Part shown: positions 11,093-22,583 of the stretch, one piece after another
How the letters are laid out: each line of letters starts with the position of its first letter
How positions within the stretch are numbered: position 1 is the first letter of the stretch
From: Calycina herbarum
Lineage: Eukaryota > Ascomycota > Leotiomycetes > Helotiales > Pezizellaceae
Length of the DNA: 64,000 nt
Direction: 5' to 3'
NCBI GenBank assembly: GCA_001414485.1
Contig: LLEY01000028.1
Coordinates: 372,001 to 436,000 of the forward strand
Notes under the pieces: generated by a model
Told to the model about the DNA's origin: nothing
Seen by the model: only the letters and a program-made list of their open reading frames with translations
The model's database searches: none
Program-made: the position numbers and the translations under genes

Positions 11093-12374
11093 GATGCAGC
11101 CGCTCCAGCACAAGCCGAACTCGCTCCTGATATTTTATAAGCATCCGGGCAATTGAGAAACTCTGTTATAAGTCCAGGAAGCAGTGTCATATCTGAGAGC
11201 TGTCTACAATAATAATCGAATATCGATAATATTGTTAGAGCGCGGCTGTTGGTACTGGGTGTTGCCCTCAAAGGGCGGAGCTCCTCAATCATTAGAGAGC
11301 CATCACAGCAATAAGCATTCCCCTGCTCAGCCTGCTCCAAGCTTGAATTCTCAGCCTCAATACCAAATTCGGATAATCAAGGCAAGATGACTGCGGTAAG
11401 GATTGGACGACTGCTAAGCAGCCCCCAACCTATCTATGTCTTGCATTTCGCCGCACCCCGCTCCTCCAATCGCTAAGTCAAGTGCCATTTGGCGTTGCCG
11501 TATCTCAGCAACACCGCAACCAATGAACCATAATCCATGTGGCAAACAATTTCTTGTCTAGTTCATAAACCAAATCTTTAACTCCACCCAATTGACAAGG
11601 TATCCACCCCCACGAATTTGCTCTCATCATCCCCCCTATCTCCCGCATGAAAATTTCTCCAAAAAAAAAAACCGCTCAGCAACATCCCCAGCCTCAGTTC
11701 GAAGGACCCGCAAAATTATCCCAATTCTCTTAAACTGTTACAATAATTAGATTTATATCACCTTTTCCAAGAAGTGTTAGTATAATTCAAGAAAGAAACT
11801 AGAGGACTTCCCCTTAGCTCCAATTTTCCGCTGAGAGTACTGTTTTGTTTTCGCGTAAAGTGGGTTTTCTAGAAGAGCCAAGATATACAATTAAGCTTGT
11901 CTGAGAAGCACGTGGATAGCACGTGCGCGGTACTAGAAACAGTACCTGAAATTTTTACATTTCTAGGTCTCTTCTACTTTAGAAGAACAAAAGAAATTAG
12001 TACTAAAACCACTTTAACAATAAATCGCGTTTACAATGGAAATCGAGGTCTGATAACGTGAGCAGGTCAGGAAATTAGAGCGGAGGGGATCTGTCTTACT
12101 AAGCCACTCTTCGTACAACAACCTTCACAAAATATAAACTTTAGAGTCTAGGTATGAAGAAAAACTGACAAGAGATTTCTACATTGTTAGGATTCAAGGC
12201 ATTTTACGGCGCAGTAATGGATGACAACCAGGCAGCAGCCCCAAAAAGATGGCTTAAGCGAAGAATCATCGCATAAAATATATAAAACTCGACCAAAAGC
12301 CAAGCATCGACTCGTGACATTGAACATCTCTTAAAAACAATAAAAACAATTTCGTGATCGCAAATTACAAGAGC
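11093..12374. other. AT-rich spacer upstream of the HET gene
   Basis: About 1.3 kb without a supported gene. A minus-strand open frame at 11089-11340 could be a further relic upstream of the Clr5 pseudogene, but it has no recognisable domain. The last 100 bp form the HET core promoter. Confidence 0.45.
12278..12288 (+). promoter_or_regulatory. Probable TATA box of the HET-domain gene
   Basis: ATATATAAAAC lies about 90 bp upstream of ATG 12375, followed by an A/C-rich leader. Inferred from position and composition only. Confidence 0.45.
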
Positions 12375-14596
12375 ATGTCCTCGAAAACTCCCTCAATCTA
12401 CGGGCCACTCCCCACCAAAACATCAATCCGCGTCCTCCTTCTCGCCCCCGGACCCCCGGGGGATGAAATATTCTGCTGGCTCCTCCCCATAGATTTAGAT
12501 AGCGACCATGACCTCTCACCAGCCTCCATCCCCCGCCCAATCCAAGGCGTCTCCTTCATCCACGGGAAAACCTCCGATGGTTCCTCACGTGAATTCCCCA
12601 TGGCCTTTGATATATACATAGACGACAACAAGGATGACCCACAAACACATCCTTTTCAACGATATACAGCTCTTTCCTACGTATGGGGTAGTTCTGAGAA
12701 CCCGGATTTTATCATCCTCGATGGAGCGAGGAAATTCCCCGTAACGAGGAATCTGTACGCAGCCTTGAAGGCTATGAGGAGTGAGAGGGAGGGGAGAGCG
12801 CTTTGGGTTGATGCGTTATGTATTAACCAGACCAACCACGAAGAGAAGAAGGGACAGATTGGACTTATGAGACGGGTTTATCGACAGGCTGAAAAAGTCG
12901 TTGCTTTTGTTCCTTTGAGCGAGGAGGACCAGAGGAATATCCCGGAACTGGTATCTAAAATCTGGGATGCGAAAAAGAAGCACGAGGAGAAACATAAGGG
13001 GGAGGAACCCGTTACAAAAACCCAGCAGGAAAATCGGAAAGGACTAATACCCATCCCGGATCTAAAACCAAAAATGGTTGATACGGGACCGGAACAGGAA
13101 AATATCCATAGCCTCAAGCAAGAAGCGCAATTCCAGGAAATGAACAGACCAAGTCCAGAAAATGCACAATTCCTCGAGGACTTCGGCTTGCCACCTGTAG
13201 ACAGTCCACTCTGGGCTTCCTGGCGTCGCTTCTTTGCATCTCCTTACTACCGACGAATCTGGATCCTGCAAGAATTCGCATTAGCAAAAAATCTAGGATT
13301 TTGTTTCGGTACCAAAACAGTCCATATGGAGCCCATTATTGTTGCCCATATCTTTGTTAAGGAGTACAGTGGCGTAGTGAACGCGCATTATCTTGGACAC
13401 TCGCATGAAGGTGATCCCGAAGAACTGTCACAGTTGGCGATGGCTGGTGGCCGAGGAGCTGAATTGATGTTTATGGAGAGAGTCCTGGTTGGGAATGATA
13501 CACTCGGACAGCCGCTGATTGAAAAGCTTCGACGGCTGAGCAGTTTCGAGGCTACGGATCCTAGAGATAAGATCTACGCTTTACTAGGACTAGCAAAGGA
13601 TGGCGATTTTTTTGCTGATCATGTCAATTACGCTCATGACGAAACGCCTGCGAAGGTGTTCACGAGATTTGCCTGTTTATTTGTGGAGAATGGAAATGTG
13701 TTTGAAGTTCTATCCCAAGCTGGTTTGGGATCCGGTCTGACGGGATTGCCTTCATGGGTTCCGGTAAGCTGATATCTGGTCAACCCTTCCTTCTGCTTAA
13801 TACTGATGAGATCAAAATTCAGAATTGGGCTGGCTCCCAAATAATCACAGGAGCTCTGTCATTGCGTAAGAATCACTCCCCAGAGCGAATCAGCAGCGTA
13901 AAGATTCCACAAGAAAACACTCTTCTCATACGAGGCACACTCACAGACGAAATCCAACATCTCAGCAATCCCTTTAATCAACTACCAAAAGAAGGTTCAG
14001 AGCCCCGCTCCGGAGGTAACTCAATCGACACCATACGAGGACTCGTCAACGGAATCCTGCTTGTGCTCAAGACTCTCGCCCGAACAGTGTCAGTGGACGA
14101 GGTCTTCGACCTCATATTCCAAGTTCTGACCCAAAAGAACACCAGCTCAACTCAAACATCCACTGAAGCCGAAGAAATCAAATCCCTAAAAATCGGCTTC
14201 GGGGCTTTCCTCGGTGTGATGAAAGCATGGGGGCCAAATCTAGCAAGTCTCCAAGATGGGAAAATGCTGCGAGTGGAATGTAATTCCCCGGAAGAATCCA
14301 AGATGTATAACCAATTTCTCCAGAGAGTCTTCCAGACAACTGCATACACAAGATTTTGCATTACGAAGAATGGCTATGTTGGGCTAGTTCCTTATAGAAC
14401 CGAAAGTGGAGATCTTGTGGCTGTTTTTGATGGGAGTCCAAATCAATTCATCCTTCGCAACGCTGCACAGGAAGAAAAGACAGAGGACGAAATCGCAAGT
14501 TACAGACTCGTTGGGAGCGGGTGCTTGCAGCATTTGAATGAACGAGAAAGCTTTTCTCATGAACCTGAGAAGCACGAAAGCATTAGGATAATATGA
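12375..14596 (+). CDS. HET (heterokaryon incompatibility) domain protein
   Basis: Two exons (12375-13763, 13823-14596) with a GTAAGC donor and a TTCAG acceptor, phase 0, giving 720 residues. The HET domain starts near residue 97 with YTALSYVWGSS, then LWVDALCINQTNHEEK near 143-157, MRRVYRQAEKVVAF, and RRIWILQEFALA further on. ATDPRDKIYALLGLA is the usual post-HET signature. A charged Lys/Glu-rich insert of about 100 residues splits the domain between these blocks. HET proteins trigger cell death when genetically different hyphae fuse, usually together with a partner receptor; none is visible beside it. The first ATG in good context is at 12375; the frame is open a little further upstream without an ATG. 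Intact, in contrast to the decayed genes just upstream. Confidence 0.9.
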
Positions 14597-14957
14597 AATA
14601 GAAGAGTGGTTTCAATGATCCCGAATCGCAAACCCAAAATAAATTAGAAGAAAGCCTGAAAAAAGGAAAGGGGCTAGTGGTAAGTATTTATATTACTACT
14701 ACTTGTAGAGAGTCTTTCTGAGGTATTCATGAAAGCATTTCATTCCCCTTCCAGAAAACATAAACTCCATGATCAGAGGACCAATTCCTACCGAGTCAAC
14801 GCTCAAATGTCCAATGCCTCAACTCCCATCATCACATGCATTCTTTCGATTTCGATTTCCAATGTCGTGCCTGGTCTGTTCAATCCAACGACTTCCCCTC
14901 AACCCATTCATTACCTCCTCCAAAACCACACTCCCTTCTAACCAAACAATCTGCTCC
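14597..14957. other. Short intergenic region between convergent genes
   Basis: 3' flanks of the HET gene and of the lactonase gene. Nothing else is seen; the C-rich open frames here are shadows. Confidence 0.5.
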
Positions 14958-16268
14958 TCAAATCCCCAACAAATCCCCCCTAATCCCCTCCTCCCCATCC
15001 GTCCCAGACTTCAACTGCACCCACCACAACCTCTGCTCCCCACAAATAAACACCTCCCCCTCCCTCCCAAACCCAAAATTCGCAACGCCCTGTCCGCCAG
15101 GAACAACAATCTTCCCAATCAAACTCCCATACACATTCCAAATCTCAACTCCCGCCCCAGTCCCCGAATACACATTCCCCTTCGTATCGCATTTAATCCC
15201 ATCCGGCACCCCCTGCGTCGCATACGCAAAAGTCCTGCGATTCCGCAAAAAAGGTTGAGTCCCCGCCTCCTTCCCATCCATCGATTTGCCCTTCCCCTTA
15301 GCTTCCGGATACAAGACATCAAAAACATAAATCGTAGCCGGACGTTGTAAATCCCGTCCTCCATCTCCATAAACCACCCCGGTATCGGTGACATATAATT
15401 TCTCCTCACCAGGGGAGAAGCAAATCCCATTACAACGTTCCCATTCCCCAGCCATAACCCTCACCTCCCCGCTCCCCTCAGCATCGAAGCGGTATACCTG
15501 ATTGGGGAGTTCGGGTCTGCGACGGAAGCCTTGTTCGTAACCGTAACATGGGTCTGTGAACCATATACTCCCATCGCGTTTGGAGACCACCACGTCGTTG
15601 ACGGAATTGAAATCGCGCCCGTAGAAATTCGTGACTATAGGTACAGGCGGTGCTGAGCGGGGCATGTAGTATATGCCACCCGTTCCCGGAGCCGGACTGC
15701 CTTGTGCGCAAAATAGGAGGCCTTCTTTGTAGTTTACTCCCCCGTTTGGCATATCTATGCCAACGGGTGGTCGTAATTTCGCCCATTCTAGCTTCGATAT
15801 GACGTTTGGCGTTAAAGAGGACGGGGAACGGGTAAGTTTTATGCGCGAAATGAGGATTGTGGGGTATAAAGAGGTAGAGGAGCTCTGGAGGAGATTCGAG
15901 GTAATGTAGAGCTCGTCGTGGGAGGGGAGGTAAACGCATGCCTCGTGGAAGAAGGGGTTTTTGCTGCTTTCGACTGTAGAGAGGAGGAGGGATTGAGTTG
16001 GTGAGGGTCCGATTATTGGGGTGAGTTCAGAGCTGTATTGTATGATTGTAAGGGCATCGCCTGTTTTGGGGATTTCGAAAGCTCTGCCAGTTGTTAATGT
16101 TGTTTGGGGATGTTGGGGGGAAAGCAGCGTACCTGATGCTGCCATTGCTTTCTGCGATGCGATCCGCGGTCTGGAAAATCTTAGCATTGAATGGAGAAGG
16201 GGGCATTTGAAGCTTACCTTAACCTCTATGGGTAAGACCTGGATGTCCTTATTCGTTACAGTTGTCAT
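14958..16268 (-). CDS. SMP-30/gluconolactonase-like beta-propeller lactonase
   Basis: Three minus-strand exons (16218-16268, 16133-16170, 14958-16083) give 404 residues. The 38-nt middle exon is needed to keep the frame (KTADRIAESNGSI). The body matches SMP-30/gluconolactonase-like calcium-dependent lactonases such as fungal D-lactonohydrolase: HEACVYLPSHDELYITSN near the start, DFNSVNDVVVSKRDGSIWFTD in the centre, then ERCNGICFSPGEEKLYVTDT and VPDGIKCDTKGNVYSGTG. The Asn of NDV, the Asn of NGI and the Asp of PDG correspond to the usual metal-binding positions. There is no signal peptide, so a cytosolic enzyme is likely. Substrate unknown (a sugar or pantoyl lactone is plausible from the family). 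Confidence 0.88.
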   Translation of the reverse strand: MTTVTNKDIQVLPIEVKVSFKCPLLHSMLRFSRPRIASQKAMAASGTLLSPQHPQTTLTTGRAFEIPKTGDALTIIQYSSELTPIIGPSPTQSLLLSTVESSKNPFFHEACVYLPSHDELYITSNLLQSSSTSLYPTILISRIKLTRSPSSLTPNVISKLEWAKLRPPVGIDMPNGGVNYKEGLLFCAQGSPAPGTGGIYYMPRSAPPVPIVTNFYGRDFNSVNDVVVSKRDGSIWFTDPCYGYEQGFRRRPELPNQVYRFDAEGSGEVRVMAGEWERCNGICFSPGEEKLYVTDTGVVYGDGGRDLQRPATIYVFDVLYPEAKGKGKSMDGKEAGTQPFLRNRRTFAYATQGVPDGIKCDTKGNVYSGTGAGVEIWNVYGSLIGKIVVPGGQGVANFGFGREGEVFICGEQRLWWVQLKSGTDGEEGIRGDLLGI

Positions 16269-16895
16269 TCTTGCTAGAATTGATGTTGCGGTGAGGAGCT
16301 GAATTGAAGCTTCATCAACAGCAGTGACCCCTTGACCCCCCGCACGATTCGGACAAGCTTCCAAGTGAAACCAAAAGAAAAGACTGTGGGGAAAATTTTG
16401 AATCTTAGTTTAGGGAATGATTGATAGTCAAAGATAAGGGCCAAAAAGAGGGAAAGATGTTGTAGAGGCAGAGTAATTGAGCTTGTTTCTAGAAAGGTGG
16501 TAGTGTATGTTTTGCTGGTTGAATGACGCTGGCTAGTGGGGTCCACCGATTTCGCTCCAGGCTGATCGCCAAACAAGCCAACACAAAGTCACAAAGTTAT
16601 AAAAAGCAAATGAATGCATCACAAAGCAATGTCTGATCAATTTAAAGGACAAATTTCATGCATTCATTGAGCTCATCAACCTAGCACAGATTTTTGGCCG
16701 ATTTCCTGGTAGCTTTCTTCACCTCCAATCCCAAGGATCAATCTGAAGAAGCACACTAAAGCTGACACCATGTCGTCCATAAAACTCCATGATTGTCCAT
16801 CCACCCCAAACTCCCCAATGAAAGCACCTAGTAGGACAATTACATAGAAAAAGTACAGTTATTAGGGTATTGTAGGATGTCGTTATTCATTACCT
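16269..16895. other. Intergenic, promoter of the lactonase gene and 3' flank of the regulator gene
   Basis: No additional gene is supported. 16270-16580 is the likely leader and promoter of the lactonase gene; the remainder is the 3' flank of the Zn2Cys6 gene. Confidence 0.45.
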
Positions 16896-19085
16896 TCATG
16901 CCAATCGGCCCACGTATGAGCGATCGTATGATCCAAGTGGCAGGCCAGACCAATCACCAAATACCCAATCCATTGAATCATAGAGAATTCTCTCATCGTA
17001 ATCCAATCCAGCAAATGGTCCATTTGGAGTGCTGATCGTTCCATCCGCAAGGGTCACAGCTGTCTCTGGTGTTGCACCCTTGGCCTTGAGTTGCTCTTTC
17101 CAAGCGAAGTGAAGGTCGTAGATGTGGCTTACTCCCATTCGGAATTGAATTCGCAAGAGTGAAGGATCAGGCTTGTTTGCAAATTGAGATCCTGCACCAA
17201 GGGCACGCCACATGAGTGGTACTCTAGCAGCAACTCGAGAAGCGAGATCATTTCCAATGCTCATTCCTCGGATACCCAAAATGATGCCATTGAACAAAGC
17301 CATGCCACCTCTTTGGTCAAGATCGATCTGGCTGGCAAATGAACTGTTAAACATCTTAACCAAAGTAAACGTGGAAGAGAAAATGGTATTGGTGATGAAG
17401 TTGCTGCAGTGGTCGAAGAGAGTGCCAGTTGACGTCTCATTATTCATCACGCCTTGGAGGAAGCTGCAAACAGCATTGTACAGATGAGAGAGAGCCGTAG
17501 TTTGCTCTACACCAGGTGTGAGGAAGAAAGCGAAGGTGAGAAGGTGAACATTGGCTGCGTGCAGATGAAGTTGGGTAATAGCTGTAGACTGTTAGTGATG
17601 GTGTTTTTTGATGCAAATTTTAGAACACTTACTTGACATATGATCGGTCAAAGCAATTTCCAATCTGCCATAAAGGGCTCGCAAATGCTCTAAAGTCTGG
17701 GGTCGTGTAGCTTCAGGAACCAAGCCATTAGGTTCAGACTTGTTGCAGTATAGACTCTTTGTGACGGTATTAAGGAATTGGGAGATTCTCAATTGGCCAA
17801 CAAGATCAGAAGGAAGCTGGTGAGTGGAAAGATATGTGAAGTCTGAACCAAGAACACCTTCATAGACCGTGTTAGGAGGGAGTCCAAGAATGGTGGAAGT
17901 GCTAGGCTTTGTTAGTTAAATGGAGAAGAGAGTGCCATTTTGACATACCTCTCAGCAACAATGTTACAGGCAGCCCAGGTCATCAACCGATCCCTATGAT
18001 CAGCTGGCGACAACTCTCCTCTGAACGGGGTTTGGGATTGAACGTCAAGATGAAGCATGTTTTGCAAAGCAATCTGCATCATAAGGCCACTGAGTTGGGG
18101 GGTCAAATCCTTGAAGTCTCTGTCTGTGGGCAATGGCCAATAGCAAATCAAAGCGAGAGCCTTCACAACATGATAATTTTGGGGAACATCGGAAATGGTG
18201 GACCACAAAAATCGGACGTAATCGGCTGTGAGAGATTTGTGGAGGCTAGGCTCACGAATGAAGCGTCTGGCAGCTACCATAACAATGGTCCATCCTAGGA
18301 GGGGAGAAAGGCCAAAGTAGTGATCTGGACCTTGGGTCGAATCAAGGAACGGGAGGAGAGGGTGATAAAGCGTGAAGAACCTAGCATATATTAGCATGTT
18401 TAAGAGGAGAGAAGATCGGAGGGAACTTACTTGCTGAAAAGATCCTCAAGAAGTTCACCTGAAAGGGTAAAGTGACCAAGTTCACGAGTTAAAGTAGGTC
18501 GGGGATTGGCCGGATCAACGACATCGCCATTGTCTTGCTGAGGTTGAGGTGGAAGCGCGATACCAGCACCTTGCGTTTGACGTCTCAACTTCCAGCGCAA
18601 CTCCTCGATCTCCCGTTGCATCTCAGCATATTTGCTTCACAAAACGATTAGCAAATTGATCATCCAAAGCGCGTCGAAATACTCACTCTCGTCGGCCGAC
18701 ACGCTTGAAGAGTGTATCAACGGTGCATTGCTTCCCGAGTTTCCGGCAGCGGGAGCACGGCGCGAACGGGGATTGAACAACATCGCAACGAAGCTGTTTC
18801 AATCACGTTAGCAGAGCCATTGAAACGCGAAAAGATCGAGATCGAGATGTAGAGGAAACTGACCTTTTGCTGACGGCAATCATTGCAGGCTCTCTTCATC
18901 GGCTTCATGCCCTCGTGGCCATTACCCAAGTTCATGCTACTCTCGTCGCGCGCATCGTCTGGGCTGCTGCGGACCTCGGGATTGTGCGACATTTGCAACG
19001 AGTGCGCAACTCGGGCATCATCTCGCACGTTGACCGGCATCGCCATCGACATCGGGCGCGGTTGTTGGTTTGGATCGCGATCCAT
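16896..19085 (-). CDS. Zn(II)2Cys6 transcription factor, Leu3-like
   Basis: Six minus-strand exons (18864-19085, 18687-18793, 18431-18634, 17949-18380, 17633-17901, 16896-17581) join in frame to 639 residues. The zinc cluster is canonical: Cys67, 70, 77, 87, 90 and 97 in ACNDCRQQK, LRCD, APCSRCRKLGKQC. An intron splits it after QQK. The linker KRVGRR and a short coiled coil (YAEMQREIEELRWKLRR) follow, as in Leu3 and War1 relatives. The remainder is the regulatory domain (FFTLYHPLLPFLD, ALALICYWPLP). The ACxxCRQQKxxCD form is typical of Leu3, which controls branched-chain amino acid synthesis in yeast. Whether this copy has that role cannot be told from the sequence. Confidence 0.87.
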
Positions 19086-19994
19086 GGTGAAGTTGCGATT
19101 CAATTGCGAAGCAAATTGATGGTAGAATTGAACTGCGAATGGATAGGAAGAGAGATGGAGGGAGGAAGAGGTCGGACCGTGACCGGCGGAAAGGTCGGCT
19201 AGCGTTTGCCAAGACCTTCGCACTCCGGCGCCAATGCCAAAGGTCTTACCCGGCCCGCGTCGGCCCTAATTTTCCAAGGTGCGGAGGTGCGGAGGAAGAC
19301 GCAAAAAGCAGCAGATCAATCTTGATTGGTCAAGTCGGTGACAAGATTTATTGCCTTTCGAAAGGTAATGAGAGCAGCACTAGATATCTCGAAGCACTAT
19401 GTGATATCAAGTGCCGCTTTTATAATTCATTCTAAGACAGCAACACCAACGACGAGCATCTGCTACAATGTACCACCCCGATCCATCTGAAGTAACAAAG
19501 TCTTTAGACTACCAAACCGTTTCCTATCAAAATGTACAACATAGTACCAAGAAAACTATTGCGGGGAATGCAACGAATAATGATGGCGAGACCACTTTTC
19601 ATCATGATTTAGGTAGAGCTTCCAAAGACACAACATCAGGAGAAAAGGCAAAGAAATAGAAGAACACAGAGAAGACCAAATAACCTGCAATAGTACTCCT
19701 ATGCTTTCAAGAAGTAAAAACCGAAAAAAGTCAAGAATCCAACGCCAATGTCATACCCCTACAAACCACCGAAGGTTTTAAAACCTTCGGTCCACGTTGA
19801 AGTAACACCTCCATACACCAGATGGAACCCAACCAACGCAGTGGCGGAGACCACAGGCGGCAGGAAAAATGAAAAGCAATTTTTGTTCTCCCTCCCCCTT
19901 CAATCTTTGTTTTCTCTCATATTACTCCTCATCCACTGCCCACCAATAGCACCCACTGGCCATACTTTGCTAAAGAAACCCCAGAAGCAAGTAT
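19086..19994. other. Intergenic, promoter of the Leu3-like gene; contains a perfect palindrome
   Basis: About 0.9 kb with no convincing gene. A 63-codon open frame at 19468-19659 has no supporting features. A 24-bp perfect palindrome is listed separately. Confidence 0.45.
19768..19791. repeat. 24-bp perfect palindrome
   Basis: ACCGAAGGTTTT is followed immediately by its exact reverse complement, without a loop. It lies about 200 bp past the stop of the DUF1774 gene. It could be a cruciform, a binding site for a dimeric factor, or chance; no function is assigned. Confidence 0.8.
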
Positions 19995-21044
19995 TTAGTT
20001 GTCATCCAACAACGGTGCTCTCTCCTGATCGGCAGGAACAACAGCACCCTCCCGTCTGATATTGAATTCCTTGCCAAAGATACCTGGGACCGCGATGAGG
20101 AGCGTAGCAACGAATAGAGTTGCCATGATGGTAAAAGCAAAGATCCACTGGAATGCAATTACGCGTGTGAAAAATTGACCAACACCCAAAGCAGCAGTCA
20201 AGATGCTAAGAGAGAAACCCATAGTGTAATCCTGTATGCCGGTCAAAATGAATACAGGAAAGCTTAAGAGGAAAGCTACTAACCTTGTAGGCAACGAGGA
20301 AGAACAATCCATAGACGAGAATTCCCCAGATGGCAACATTGGCCAAAATACGAGCTGCCAAGTGGTGTGAGTTGACCGCAATTGCTCCGTTCCAGTACAA
20401 GGCCACGAATGTCCATGCAAGTGGTCCCGAGGCAACGGGAATGTGAATTAGTCGTGCTTGTGTGTTGTGACGGAAGTAAAGGAAGGAAAGATTGAAGAAG
20501 TTGATGATCAAGATAATCTCAGCCCAGATGAAATGGGATCGGACGAAGAGCATGACAAAGGCAAACTGGAGGAGATTGTTGAAAATGAAGTGAGATCCAA
20601 CTCCTGCAGCTGCTTGAACATGTGCACTTTGGTTCGAGAAGAGGTGCCACATATAACCGATCTGTAGTAGGAAGAGGGCAATCCTGGGACCTTGAGTTAG
20701 TAAAGGTGTTTTCTATGGGGTGGGAGAGGGTTGGCATACCAGTATAGAGAAGTAATAAGGGCATTTAGAGCAAAGGGAGTTGGGTGAGTGCGGTTGTGTC
20801 CCCAGATTGAATTTCTCCATCCTTTCTTGTCATCGTGTGGTATGCCAAACGTATAATAGATGGACGCGAGGACGGTGACTAGCCATGTTACAATGGTCAG
20901 GACTCTGTATGTCCAGATGGCTCGGACTGGGTGTTCTTCCCGTCGAGAGAATGGATTGGCAGCTACAAAGTTTTGTTAGTTTAAATGCGGGGTATGGGGA
21001 GAGCTGAAGGCCCGGGACAATTGCATACAAGCAAAGGAAGACAT
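19995..21044 (-). CDS. DUF1774-like multi-pass membrane protein
   Basis: Four minus-strand exons (21029-21044, 20740-20962, 20284-20683, 19995-20231) yield 291 residues. The first exon has only 16 nt and encodes MSSFA; splicing produces MSSFASANPFSRREEHP. ANPFSRRE, then IYYTFGIPHDDKKGW and NRTHPTPFALN are characteristic of the fungal DUF1774 family. About seven hydrophobic segments follow, among them IALFLLQIGYMWHLF, FAFVMLFVRSHFIWAEIILI and FAFTIMATLFVATLLIAVPG. The tail ends in an acidic APLLDDN, which could be a di-leucine sorting signal. Function in the family is unknown; a vacuolar or endomembrane location is only an inference from the tail. Confidence 0.82.
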
Positions 21045-22583
21045 CTTGGCTATCCGGAGTTTATGGTTTTGTTGGATATCTTGCAGGGAGAAGGTTCGAA
21101 AGGTAAAGTATTGTATCGAAGGTAAATCGACGCCGATGTAGAGTCAAAGTTTCGGACTTTGGGGGGAAACAATAGGCGGTTACTGATCAGCCAACAGGAG
21201 CTGGAAGTGTAAGTCAGTCAATGCCAATGCAAGCAAGAGGAAGGCAATGCGTGGGAGTATTCACTTAGCAAGATGTACTATTGTTGAGATTGCAGTCTCT
21301 AAAATGAGGCTTGCAAAAGTGGTGAGATGAAGAGAAAGGAGTTTTAAGGCTGTTGTAAGTATTGAATGAAGTAGGAGCTGCCCTGGTGGAGCTGAGCAGG
21401 CAAATGGCATCCAAGGAAGGCGCCTTCGTCTACCTGTGACGTACCTGCTGATTTCCGGGTCTGGTCTGTCTGACCCGCCGCTTTGAAGCCAGACGGCCAC
21501 GATGCAACAAAGAATAATAAATTGCCAATCATCTCCTCTTTCCAACGTGGGGTTGGACAGCCATGAGGCGTTTTTGGGTGGCGTTTTGTTTTGGTATGAA
21601 GCAGGAAAGCGGCATCCAAATACTCAAAGATCAGTTTAATGTCCAAGTCAATCGAATCAATCGGAAAGACACAAGATGGAGAAGATTGTAGGACAGCAAT
21701 GGAAAGGGGGGCTACGCATCGACACATACTTCAGATGGCAAGTTTCTTCCCCTATCTACTATAAAAGTCAATTTATCCCCTCAAGGCACTTGACACTATC
21801 TGGTGCCGCTTTCTTCCCCTATGAGGCGTCTTTTCTCAGTGCATCAGAACTGTGAGGGGTAAACAGCTTCTGCTCTTCATATTGGCCAATCTGGTAGACG
21901 CGGGGCGAAATGGTGGTCTCATGCAGCTTCGTGCTTTCCCATCCAGGCAATCAGGGAAAAAACTTCACCATCTCATGTTCGTACAACATCTTTCGGAGCA
22001 TTCTCTTACGCAATTCTTGGGGGGATATTAAGTACATTAAATTCCATCAGAGCGTGGAGAAATGACACGATAAATTCGAGATTTCTTCAAACTTGGTACC
22101 TGTGGGAGCTTCATGTAGGTTTGTTGTAGGACATGACATTTCCAAGAACGGGTCCGGAGCTGCATCCGGCTGGGTTGCAAGGTGACAATACATAATACAT
22201 GCCGTGCGAAGTCATTTGGAAGGGGGAACAGCAAAGTCATGCCATTGCGAGAGGAGCTGAATCGATTCTCGAATCATGCTATAACGCACGGCATTCTCTA
22301 AATATCACGTCGGCTGCAGATTTTGGAATTGTTCAAGTCGTACGGTACAGAAATGGAAAGAGCGTTTGGGAGATCGGCGATCAGGCACCAGCCACAAAGC
22401 ACAGCCACACCATGTCACCCGGTTGATCTGCCTCACTAGCTCACTAGCTCACTAGCTCACTAGCTTGGGCCCTCTGCCATGAGCTCCAGTTGTACTCCGT
22501 ATCGTGCTTCAGTTGATAGCAAGTCAACAAACCTCACAACTTACATCTCCCCTCATATTCCACCCCATCCTTCTCTCATCACC
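21045..22583. other. Intergenic, 1.5 kb, with a short tandem repeat
   Basis: No supported gene; two minus-strand open frames of about 90-127 codons overlap each other and lack any gene-like features. It contains the promoter of the aminopeptidase gene and a (TCACTAGC)4 repeat. Confidence 0.45.
22433..22464. repeat. Tandem repeat, TCACTAGC x4
   Basis: Four exact copies of an 8-bp unit, about 120 bp upstream of the aminopeptidase start codon. A simple sequence repeat in a promoter region; copy number may vary between strains. Confidence 0.95.

Noticed and set aside
11089..11340. Minus-strand open frame of 83 codons upstream of the Clr5 pseudogene
   Set aside because: It overlaps the Clr5 start in another frame and has no recognised features.
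19468..19659. Plus-strand 63-codon frame
   Set aside because: Low complexity, no domain, lies in an intergenic region; not supported.
21261..21727. Overlapping minus-strand frames upstream of the DUF1774 gene
   Set aside because: Mutually overlapping, without gene-like composition.
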